A DNA stretch of 16,459 bases from an uncultured Coriobacteriales bacterium (GTDB lineage Bacteria > Actinomycetota > Coriobacteriia > Coriobacteriales > UMGS124): contig CAKUFZ010000033.1 of assembly GCA_934654475.1 (NCBI GenBank), forward strand, positions 1 to 16,459, in the 5' to 3' direction. The notes beneath the pieces were generated by a model. That model did not search any database. It was not told where the DNA came from and was given only the letters and a program-made list of their open reading frames with translations. Both the position numbers and the translations under genes were made by a program. This document shows, one piece after another, positions 7,092 to 15,740 of this stretch (position 1 is the first letter of the stretch; each line of letters starts with the position of its first letter).

Positions 7092-8453
7092 ATGAAGGAG
7101 TCTACGAAGATCGAAGAGGTCGCGCCTGCCGCGCAGGTCGTGACGCCCAAACCTTCCGTGTCTAAGGCCCTGCAGCGTGCCGCGTTGCGTGAGCTCAAGA
7201 ACCGCAAGCGCGAGCAGTACGCGCAGGAGGATGCCGCCGATGCGCAGGTGGTGAAGCGCCTGCGCGAGGAGCGCCTTGCCGCCGATGATGCGGCGCGTGC
7301 CGAGGCATGGCAGATGAACGTCGACCGCGAGCTGGCTCGCGCCGAGGGTCGCACCGAGTGGGTCGAGGCCCGCTTGGACGCCGCGACGCTGCGCCGCGAG
7401 ACCCGCGCCGAGCAGCGTGCTTTCCGCAAGGAGGAGGGCCCTGCCCACCAGCACGCCCTGGCACAGGCGCGTCACGACCGCAACGACGCCGAGGACGCCT
7501 ACAAGCGCGGCTCGTGGGAAATTGCCGTCGAGCAGGGCTTTGCCCGCGCCGAGGGTCGCACCGCTTGGGTCGAGGCCAACGAGCGCGCCGTCCTGGCCCG
7601 CCGCGAGTACAAGAAGGCCTTGCGCGAGCTGCGCCGCTCTCGTACGAGGGGCACGGTCGGCCGGATCAAAGAATCTGACGAGCAGCTCAAGGCGCGTGCC
7701 AAGGTGAACGACGCCCGTGCCGACGCGATTGAGGAGGCCACGAAGAGGCACGCCATCGCTCTGGCGGAGCTTCGCGACGCCAAGCGCGCCGGTGTGACGG
7801 ACGACCAGCTCAAGGTTTTTGCAGACCGCGAGGCTGAGCTGCGTGCCGCGCGTGACAACCTCTGCGCGGACACCCGCAAGGTTCGCCTGGAGGAAGAGGA
7901 TGCCCGCGTGCAGGCTCGCTCGGAGGCAGGCAAGGCCCGCGTGAGCGAGGAAGCGATGCTTCGCGAGGAGTGGCGCAGGCTCAAGGATGCCGCCGACGTG
8001 GAGTACCGTCTCGCCCGTGCCGCCGAGAAGGCCCGCCGCAAGGACGAGAAGGCCCAGGCCCGCGAGGCCCGCGAGGCGATGCGCGAGGAGCGCAACGTCA
8101 AGGTCGAGGCCGCGAAGGCCCGCGAGCGCGAGCTGCTCACGTCTTATCAGGTCGCTCAGGCCGACATGCAGGACGCCTACATGGAGGCTCAGGATGCCCA
8201 GCGCAGGCAGATTCGTGCCATCCGCGCTGAGGAGCGCGCCGCCGCCCCTGCGATTCGCGAGGAGGAGCGTGCCCAGGCCGCCCGTCGTCGTGCCGAGAAG
8301 GTCGCCCGTGACGATGCCGCTGCAGCCGCCTATCGCGAGCTGATGAAGGAACGCGCCTACGCCCGCTCTCTCGAGCGCGACGCCGCCATCGACTCCACCG
8401 ACGTCGCGTACCGCGCCATGTGCGGCGATCTTGACGACAAGGGCGTGAAGTAG
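7092..8453 (+). CDS. Highly charged helical (coiled-coil) protein with internal repeats, function unknown
   Basis: I do not recognise this 453-residue protein. It is almost entirely Ala/Arg/Glu/Lys/Asp with very few prolines after the first 25 residues, which predicts long continuous alpha helices or coiled coil. There is no signal peptide, membrane segment or catalytic motif, so it is probably cytoplasmic. An internal duplication is visible: ARAEGRTEWVEA at 82-93 recurs as ARAEGRTAWVEA at 151-162, 69 residues later, inside similar flanks (W eleven residues before each copy, RRE about twelve after). The middle and C-terminal parts are rich in AREAREAMREE-like runs. ATG 7092 is preferred over 7074 because GGGGAG (7078-7083) lies 8 nt before it. 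It follows the DegV gene by 57 nt on the same strand and may be cotranscribed. A cytoskeletal, scaffold or nucleic-acid-binding role are all possible. Confidence 0.8.
   Translation: MKESTKIEEVAPAAQVVTPKPSVSKALQRAALRELKNRKREQYAQEDAADAQVVKRLREERLAADDAARAEAWQMNVDRELARAEGRTEWVEARLDAATLRRETRAEQRAFRKEEGPAHQHALAQARHDRNDAEDAYKRGSWEIAVEQGFARAEGRTAWVEANERAVLARREYKKALRELRRSRTRGTVGRIKESDEQLKARAKVNDARADAIEEATKRHAIALAELRDAKRAGVTDDQLKVFADREAELRAARDNLCADTRKVRLEEEDARVQARSEAGKARVSEEAMLREEWRRLKDAADVEYRLARAAEKARRKDEKAQAREAREAMREERNVKVEAAKARERELLTSYQVAQADMQDAYMEAQDAQRRQIRAIRAEERAAAPAIREEERAQAARRRAEKVARDDAAAAAYRELMKERAYARSLERDAAIDSTDVAYRAMCGDLDDKGVK
7335..7370 (+). repeat. Direct repeat copy 1 inside the helical protein gene
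   Basis: Thirty-six bases encoding residues 82-93. It matches copy 2, 207 nt downstream, at 33 of 36 bases, which suggests duplication of a 69-codon module rather than chance. Confidence 0.7.
7542..7577 (+). repeat. Direct repeat copy 2 inside the helical protein gene
   Basis: Encodes residues 151-162. It differs from copy 1 by one synonymous change and by a Glu-to-Ala codon (GAG versus GCT). The flanking residues are similar but much more diverged. Confidence 0.7.
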
Positions 8454-8516
8454 GGGAGCACCTGCTTTTTGCCGGGTTCATCGGGCGTATTGAGAGGCCT
8501 GGCCAAACGCTGAAGG

Positions 8517-8554
8517 GCGCCTCCCGTTTCTCCCTTGCGAGGAGCGGGAGGCGC
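8517..8554 (+). terminator. Stem-loop after the helical protein gene, possible weak terminator
   Basis: GCGCCTCCCG (8517-8526) pairs perfectly with CGGGAGGCGC (8545-8554), and CTCC/GGAG can pair inside the loop. It lies 63 nt after the stop codon of the helical protein gene and 43 nt before the amidohydrolase start. The tail TTGAGTGTCC has no proper T-run, so it may be a weak terminator or a processing/stability hairpin. No clear promoter for the downstream pair was found in this gap. Confidence 0.45.
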
Positions 8555-8597
8555 TTGAGTGTCCGTCTTGCTATGAGGTTGATTGGAGGGATTGGCA

Positions 8598-9407
8598 ATG
8601 TCGCAAGGCCCTAGCATCAAGGTCGCATCCGTCCAGGTGAGCGTTGAGGACAACGCCTTCGATGCGAACATGAGCAACGCTCGCGCCATGGCGCTGCGTG
8701 TGGCGGAAAATGAGAAGGGCGTCGACCTCATGCTGTTCCATGAGGGATGCCTGGAAGGCGGCGTGCCGCTCGAGCAGGTGGACGAGGCCATGACCGCGCG
8801 TGCCCTTGAGTTCTGGAAGGGACTAGCTGCGCAGACGGGAATCAACATCCTTGCCGGCCGTCTTGAGCGCCGCCCCGACGGCAAGTTGTACAACATGGCG
8901 ACTGTGTTCGCCCCCGACGGTTCGATTCTTGCCGATTACTGCAAGATTCACCTCTACAACGAGGAGCGCGACACGATCGAGGCTGGCCATGAGCTCGGGA
9001 TGTTCGAGCTCAATGGCATGAAGGTCGGCATCATGATTTGCGCCGACTTCGGTTTCCCCGAGCTTGCGCGCGGCTATGCCCTGCACGGTTGCGACGTCTT
9101 GGCCGTTTCCAGCAGCTGGGCGTATCCCGATGACGACCTGTGGGAGATCTGCAACCGCGCGCGTTCGTCGGAGAACGGCGTGTACTGCGTGTCGTGCGAT
9201 CGTACGGGCCCCACGGCGCGCGGCCCGGTGAAGGTGGGCCGCTCCATGTGCTGCGACCCTGACGGCTTCATCATTGCCAACCTCGTCGAGAAGCCCGACA
9301 CCTACTTTGTCTGCACTCTGTTCAAGGATGAGGTGGACAAGCGCCATAAGAGCATGAAGTGGCTTGAGTGGGTCCGCCCCGACCTGTATGAGAGGTTTTA
9401 CGTATGA
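8598..9407 (+). CDS. Carbon-nitrogen hydrolase (nitrilase superfamily amidohydrolase)
   Basis: Hydrolyses a C-N bond (amide, N-carbamoyl or nitrile) through a cysteine thioester. In the 269-residue protein the Glu-Lys-Cys triad is Glu49 in LFHEG, Lys116 in YCKIHLY and Cys148 in IMICAD; the usual FPELAR follows the Cys (153-158). Length fits the aliphatic amidase/omega-amidase/N-carbamoylputrescine class, but no subgroup-specific feature lets me name the substrate. ATG 8598 is chosen because GGAGGG (8585-8590) is 7 nt upstream; TTG 8583 is in frame but overlaps that site. Its stop codon overlaps the start of the C39-like gene (ATGA, 9404-9407), implying coupled translation. No signal peptide is present, so it is cytoplasmic. 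Confidence 0.88.
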   Translation: MSQGPSIKVASVQVSVEDNAFDANMSNARAMALRVAENEKGVDLMLFHEGCLEGGVPLEQVDEAMTARALEFWKGLAAQTGINILAGRLERRPDGKLYNMATVFAPDGSILADYCKIHLYNEERDTIEAGHELGMFELNGMKVGIMICADFGFPELARGYALHGCDVLAVSSSWAYPDDDLWEICNRARSSENGVYCVSCDRTGPTARGPVKVGRSMCCDPDGFIIANLVEKPDTYFVCTLFKDEVDKRHKSMKWLEWVRPDLYERFYV

Positions 9408-10105
9408 TGGCAAGCGATATGTTGACGGAAGAAGGGATTGAACCAATGTACTACGTGAACCAGAAGAACTACCCGCACGTGCTGTACCCCACCAACACGG
9501 GTTGCCCTGAGCTGTACAACCCCACGACCTCGATCAGCGATGCCGGTTGCGGCGTGTGCTCGGCCAGCATGGCCATCACCAACCTCACCGGTGAGATGTT
9601 CTCGCTGGCGGATGCCCTGGAGCTCTCGGCATCGGTGGGTGCCAACCACAGCCCGGGTACCGACATGGGCAAGCTTGCCCCTTACCTGGCCGAGCGCTTC
9701 GACCTCGACCTGGTCGTGACCATGGACAAGGAGCTCGTGCGCTCGCTGCTCCTTGCCGGCTACATGGGCATCGCCAATGTCGGCGGCGACCGTCCCGAGG
9801 ACGGCTGGGTGGGCCTGCTCTCGCACGGCGGCCACTTCGTCGCCGTTGTGGGCATCGATGAGGACGGCGACACCGTCATCGTGCTCGATCCCTCGCAGGT
9901 TCCCGGCAAGTACACCGAGGAAGGCCGCAAGGGCAAGGTCATCGAGAACGGCCACATCCTGCACATTGCTCTCGACACCCTGCATGAGGACTGCAAGAGC
10001 CGCAAGACCGTCGATTATCCCGAGGGTAGCGAGTTCAGGCGTTGGCTTGAGTTCTCGGGTCTTGAGGACGCGGGCAACCTGTTCTATCTGTTCGGCCTGA
10101 AGTAA
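9404..10105 (+). CDS. C39-like (papain-fold) cysteine peptidase domain protein
   Basis: The fold pattern matches the Peptidase_C39_2 group: an N-terminal YYVNQKNYP segment (16-24) supplying the possible oxyanion Gln20, nucleophile Cys49 in DAGCGVCSASM, the following LTG (61-63), general base His144 in HGGHFVAVVG, and Asp162 in VLDPS. Length is 233 residues from ATG 9404, which overlaps the amidohydrolase stop by 4 nt and has AGAGG 8 nt upstream. ATG 9446 with GAAGGG 9 nt upstream is an alternative that would start directly at YYVNQ. There is no signal peptide or membrane segment, whereas many proteins of this group are exported; here it should act in the cytoplasm. No transporter domain is attached, so it is not a bacteriocin exporter. 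Substrate unknown; it could cleave a peptide or act as a transglutaminase-like amide enzyme. Confidence 0.75.
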   Translation: MMASDMLTEEGIEPMYYVNQKNYPHVLYPTNTGCPELYNPTTSISDAGCGVCSASMAITNLTGEMFSLADALELSASVGANHSPGTDMGKLAPYLAERFDLDLVVTMDKELVRSLLLAGYMGIANVGGDRPEDGWVGLLSHGGHFVAVVGIDEDGDTVIVLDPSQVPGKYTEEGRKGKVIENGHILHIALDTLHEDCKSRKTVDYPEGSEFRRWLEFSGLEDAGNLFYLFGLK

Positions 10106-10138
10106 GTAGGCAGGCCGAGGTTTTATCTGCGGCATTTT

Positions 10139-10212
10139 GCTACAGCAAGGCATCAAAAAAGGCACCCTGGAGACGCGGACTTTCCAACGTCTCCAGGGTG
10201 CCTTGCTATAGC
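10139..10212. terminator. Shared terminator between convergent genes
   Basis: The core is a perfect 15-bp stem: GGCACCCTGGAGACG (10161-10175) with CGTCTCCAGGGTGCC (10188-10202) and a 12-nt loop. On the - strand the stem is followed directly by TTTTTT, an ideal intrinsic terminator for the M20 peptidase operon, 66 nt after that gene's stop. An outer pairing GCTACAGCAA (10139-10148) with TTGCTATAGC (10203-10212), one mismatch, extends it. On the + strand the tail TTGCTATAGC is weaker, so termination of the C39-like gene is likely but less efficient. Confidence 0.85.
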
Positions 10213-10268
10213 AGCGGTGCAGGTAGTGCCAGTGGTACGAAGCGCGCGGTCAGAGAGGGGAGTGGACC

Positions 10269-11525
10269 CTACTCGATGCCGAGCATGTCGCACAGCGACA
10301 GCATGTGGATTTCAGCGGCGTGCACGACGTCCTCGATGTCGACGTCCTCGTTGTAGCCGTGGATGCCGTCGTTGTTGGCGGGACCAAACTGGATGGTGGG
10401 GCAGCCCAGGTCGCGGTAGTGCTGGGCGTCAGAAGAAGCCCACTGGTAGGCCGGCAGGCACTCCTCGCTCCAGACGCCCTCGATGTTCTTCTTGTAGCTG
10501 GTGACGAGCAGGCAGGTGTCGTCGGTGTAGTTGCCCTCGGAGATCCAGTTGAACTCGGCGGTCACGTCCTTGGCACCGGACTCGGCGATGAGGGCGTTGA
10601 CGGTGGCGACGATCTCATCGTGGTCGACGCCGCAAGGCAGGCGGCAGTCGATGAGAGCCGTGGCGCGGTCGGGCACGATGTTGGCGCGGGTGCCGCCCTC
10701 GATCACGCCGATGTTAGTGGACACGTGGTCGATGACGTTGCCGACACCCGGGGCGTGCAGGCAGCGCTCGGCGATGGTCTTTGAGTTGGCGAGTGCCGTG
10801 GCCTGCTCGGGCTTGTAGTGGCCAGCGACCTGCGTGAGGCGCTGGACGTAGGGGAGGACCTGGGCGAGCTTTTCAATGGCGTTCTCGCCCTTGTAGTTGC
10901 CCGTGCTGCCGTGGCCGGGGACACCGGTGGCAACGAGGGTCAGGCGCAGGATGCCCTTCTGGCCAATCTCGATGGTGTCGTGGCCGGTGGGCTCACCGAT
11001 GATGACGGCGTCGGCGCCGTCGGCATAGCCGTTGTCGCAGAGCCACGTGGTGCCGCCGCCGGCAATCTCCTCGTCGCACACGACGTGGAGCCTGATGTCG
11101 CCGCCCAGCTCAGCGCCCGAGGTGCTCAGAAGGCCCATGGTGAACATGAGGGTGGCCAGGCCGCACTTCATGTCGGAGGTGCCGCGGCCGAGGATCTTGG
11201 TGTCGGTCACGGTGCCGCAGAACGGGTCGAAGTTCCAGCCGCTGAGGTCGCCCGCGGGCACGACGTCCACGTGGCCGTTCAGGACGACGCGGAAGCCGTC
11301 CTCGTTGCCCATCTTGGCCAGAAGGACGGGATACTCGGGGTTGGGCTCGAGCATCTCAGAGCCGATGCCCTTGGCGGCGAGCCAGTCGGCCACGAACTTC
11401 ATGGCGGGAAGCTGGTCGTCGATGGGGCTCTGGTTCTTGATCTGGATGAGCTTGGAGCACAAGTCGAGGAGTTCGGCCTTGTTGTCCAGGACCATCTGGT
11501 GGAGCTGCTGCTTCGTGATACCCAT
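10269..11525 (-). CDS. M20 family metallopeptidase (ArgE/DapE/CPG2-like)
   Basis: Zinc-dependent exo- or dipeptidase/deacylase of the cytoplasm. In the 418-residue protein, zinc and catalytic residues are seen as His85 and Asp87 (GHVDVV), Asp118 (GRGTSDMKCG), Glu152/Glu153 (DEEIAGGGT) and His389 near the C terminus (GIHGYNED). A dimerisation domain lies between, marked by GVPGHGS (201-207). The ATG at 11525 is chosen because AAAGGAG lies about 7 nt upstream; an earlier in-frame start at 11549 has no such site. It is the last gene of the peptide ABC transporter operon, which favours a role in breaking imported peptides over ArgE or DapE biosynthesis. Exact substrate not readable. Confidence 0.88.
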   Translation of the reverse strand: MGITKQQLHQMVLDNKAELLDLCSKLIQIKNQSPIDDQLPAMKFVADWLAAKGIGSEMLEPNPEYPVLLAKMGNEDGFRVVLNGHVDVVPAGDLSGWNFDPFCGTVTDTKILGRGTSDMKCGLATLMFTMGLLSTSGAELGGDIRLHVVCDEEIAGGGTTWLCDNGYADGADAVIIGEPTGHDTIEIGQKGILRLTLVATGVPGHGSTGNYKGENAIEKLAQVLPYVQRLTQVAGHYKPEQATALANSKTIAERCLHAPGVGNVIDHVSTNIGVIEGGTRANIVPDRATALIDCRLPCGVDHDEIVATVNALIAESGAKDVTAEFNWISEGNYTDDTCLLVTSYKKNIEGVWSEECLPAYQWASSDAQHYRDLGCPTIQFGPANNDGIHGYNEDVDIEDVVHAAEIHMLSLCDMLGIE

Positions 11526-11555
11526 GTTCGTCTCCTTTGAGGATCTCAAACGCGG

Positions 11556-11591
11556 TGCGGGCCGCAGCTCATGGTGAAGATGCGACCCGCA
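11556..11591. other. Intercistronic stem-loop between dppF-like gene and M20 peptidase gene
   Basis: TGCGGGCCGCA (11556-11566) pairs with TGCGACCCGCA (11581-11591), 11 bp with one G-U-type pair and a 14-nt loop. In the direction of the operon (-) the tail is CCGCGTTTGAG, which has no real T-run. It is therefore more likely a processing or stability element, or a partial attenuator, than a full terminator. Confidence 0.55.
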
Positions 11592-11626
11592 ATTTTACTG
11601 GTTGCTTGAAGCACGTGCGTGCGGTC

Positions 11627-13653
<2,027 letters not shown>

Positions 13654-13717
13654 TGGTCGTTCTCCTCGATCTCGGCCGTGTCGGGTCGTTCGTGCCATAT
13701 CCCAAAAAGGGACAGGC

Positions 13718-14659
13718 CTACTTCTTCATCTTGGGATCCATAACGTCACGGATGCCGTCACCCAGCAGGTTGAAGCCGAGCACGGTGACAAGGATGAAGA
13801 TGCCCGATACCGTGGAGATGATGGGGTGGTTGCTCATGACGTCCTTGCCGCTGTAGAGGATCTGACCCCAGGAGGGAGTGGGCTCGGTGATGCCCAGGCC
13901 CAGGAACGAAAGGGCAGCCTCGGAGATGATGGCGCCGGCGATGCCCAGCGTGGCGTACACGATGAGCGGCGAGATGGCGTTGGGCAGGATGTGGGTGAAG
14001 AGCATGCGGGCGTTGGAAACACCCAGCACGCGAGCGGCGTTGCAGTACTCGGCGTTCTTCACGATGATGACCTCGCCACGCAGGACGCGGGCGAAGTTGG
14101 GCACGCTGCCGATGCCGATTGCCAAAATGACGTTGAACAGGCCCGATCCCAGCACCGTCATAAGGATGATGGCGAGAAGGATGAAGGGGAAGGACAGCAT
14201 GCCGTCCATGATGCGCATGATGAGCGAGTCGACCCAGCCGCCGAAGAAGCCGGCGATGAGGCCGAGCAGGGCGCCGATGAGGCCGGCGACGATGGTGCCG
14301 CCGAAGGCGACGATGAGCGAGGTCCGTGCGCCGTAGAGCAGACGGCACAGAAGGTCGCGGCCCAGCTTGTCGGTGCCGAGAATGTGGGCCATCTCGCCCT
14401 CGTTCACGACCGTGCCGGGCTCAAGGTAGCCGTGGACGGGGTCGATCTTGTTGAACTGGAAGCCCGTGACCTGCGTGTAGAGAGGCGCGCACACGGCAAG
14501 AAGGATCATGACGACGACGATGATGAGGCCGACCATGGCGGTCTTGTTGCGGCGAAGCTTGCTCCAGGCGCTGTTGGCCTTGCGCTCGCGCTTAAGCAGT
14601 TCCTCGTCGTACTCAGGCGCAAAACCCTTGGCCTGTGCGGTAGCAGTGTTGTTTGCCAT
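13718..14659 (-). CDS. dppC: Peptide ABC transporter permease, DppC/OppC type
   Basis: Inner-membrane permease subunit, 313 residues. A hydrophilic N terminus with the OppC_N-type region is followed by a first transmembrane helix (about 42-62). Next comes an external loop containing HILGTDKLGRDLLCRLLYG-like family sequence (about 92-110) and five further hydrophobic segments. The cytoplasmic EAA coupling loop appears as EYCNAARVLGVSNARMLF. The C terminus NLLGDGIRDVMDP is diagnostic. The start ATG is 2 nt after the stop of the other permease; GGGAGG lies 12 nt upstream, a longer spacing than ideal, consistent with coupled translation. Confidence 0.92.
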   Translation of the reverse strand: MANNTATAQAKGFAPEYDEELLKRERKANSAWSKLRRNKTAMVGLIIVVVMILLAVCAPLYTQVTGFQFNKIDPVHGYLEPGTVVNEGEMAHILGTDKLGRDLLCRLLYGARTSLIVAFGGTIVAGLIGALLGLIAGFFGGWVDSLIMRIMDGMLSFPFILLAIILMTVLGSGLFNVILAIGIGSVPNFARVLRGEVIIVKNAEYCNAARVLGVSNARMLFTHILPNAISPLIVYATLGIAGAIISEAALSFLGLGITEPTPSWGQILYSGKDVMSNHPIISTVSGIFILVTVLGFNLLGDGIRDVMDPKMKK

Positions 14660-14661
14660 GG

Positions 14662-15612
14662 CTATTTAGAACCTCCCTCGTAGCTCACGCGCGGGTTGAT
14701 GATCATGTACACGAGGTCGACGACGAGGTTGACAACGATAAACACGATGGCAAAGAACAGAACCGCACCTTGGATGAGCATGTAGTCACGATTGGTGATT
14801 GCCTTCACGATGAGCGTGCCCATGCCGGGCCAGGAGAAGATGCTCTCGGTCAGGATGGCGCCGGTGAAGCAACCGGCAATCTGAAGGCCGAGCACCGTCA
14901 CGATGGGCGGCAGGGCGTTCTTCAGGGCGTGCTTCCAAATGATGGCCTTCTCCTTGATGCCGCGGGCGCGCAGGGCCTTGATGGAGTCGGCGTGGATGGA
15001 CTCGAGCATGCTCGAGCGGGTGATACGGGCAAAGGTTGCCGTAGGAATGGTTGCCAAGCACAGGCAGGGCAAGACCATGTGGTAGATCAGGTCGCCAAAC
15101 GATCCGTCGCCGCGTCCCGAGACGGGGAACCACCCCAGGTCGACCGCAAGATACTTGACCATCATGAGGCCGAGCCAGAAGATAGGCATCGAGACGCCCA
15201 CGAGGGCGAGCACCATGAAGATGTAGTCGCCTGCGGAGTACTGCTTGAGGGCGGAGAAGATGCCGATGCAGACGCCGATGATGATGGCGATGAGAAGGCC
15301 GATGATGGTGATCTGCAGGGTTGCGGGGATGCGCTGGGCAATCAGCTCGGTGACGGGCTGGTCGTAGGAGTACGACGTGCCGAAGTCGCCCTGAAGCACC
15401 GACAGGACGTAGTCGATGTACTGGACCCACTTGGGCTGGTCGAGGCCGAGCTTCGTCTCCATTGCCGCGATGCTCTCAGCCGTTGCCTGCGGACCAAGAA
15501 TGGTCTGGGCAGGGTTGCCGGGAATCATGCGCGTGAGGATGAACGTGAACGTCACGACAATCAGCAGGGTCGGTATCGCCTGCAGAACGCGCTTCAGAAT
15601 TGTTTTTAGCAC
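14662..15612 (-). CDS. dppB: Peptide ABC transporter permease, DppB/OppB type
   Basis: Inner-membrane permease subunit that pairs with the DppC-type protein. The N-terminal helix is followed by the FILTRMIPGNPA family motif (about 24-35), a LGLDQP segment, about five further membrane helices, and the EAA loop around ALRARGIKEKAIIWKHAL. The C-terminal IINPRVSYE is typical. I place the start at GTG 15612 (protein begins LKTILKRVL), with GGTGGTG just upstream; GTG 15621 or 15624 are possible. The open frame extends to a TTG at 15672, but that would start right at the end of a terminator-like hairpin and add an unrelated Thr-rich leader. Length from 15612 is 316 residues. Confidence 0.88.
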   Translation of the reverse strand: MLKTILKRVLQAIPTLLIVVTFTFILTRMIPGNPAQTILGPQATAESIAAMETKLGLDQPKWVQYIDYVLSVLQGDFGTSYSYDQPVTELIAQRIPATLQITIIGLLIAIIIGVCIGIFSALKQYSAGDYIFMVLALVGVSMPIFWLGLMMVKYLAVDLGWFPVSGRGDGSFGDLIYHMVLPCLCLATIPTATFARITRSSMLESIHADSIKALRARGIKEKAIIWKHALKNALPPIVTVLGLQIAGCFTGAILTESIFSWPGMGTLIVKAITNRDYMLIQGAVLFFAIVFIVVNLVVDLVYMIINPRVSYEGGSK

Positions 15613-15683
15613 CTGGTTCACCACCGTTGTTGTTTTTGCTGTTGAGGGCCAATAAGCTATGGTAGCACCCAAATACGAGAAAA

Positions 15684-15716
15684 GCGGAGGTACGCTGGAA
15701 GTACGCGTGCCTCCGC
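15684..15716 (-). terminator. Terminator-like hairpin between solute-binding protein and permease genes
   Basis: On the - strand GCGGAGGCACGC (from 15716) pairs with GCGTACCTCCGC (to 15684), 12 bp with one wobble and a 9-nt loop, followed by TTTTCTCGT. It begins about 24 nt after the solute-binding gene stop. In this position a leaky terminator would let the binding protein be made in excess over the membrane subunits, a known arrangement for ABC importers. Confidence 0.75.
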
Positions 15717-15740
15717 GGCAGAACCTATCAAATAAACGCT

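Noticed and set aside
5883..7751. A 622-codon open frame on the - strand across recQ, DegV and the helical protein genes
   Set aside because: It crosses three real genes and an active promoter region, with no domain structure.
10139..10212. Nested inverted repeat read as a small transposon (MITE)
   Set aside because: No flanking target duplication is visible, and the position between convergent genes with a T-run fits a terminator better. Copy number in the genome cannot be checked here.
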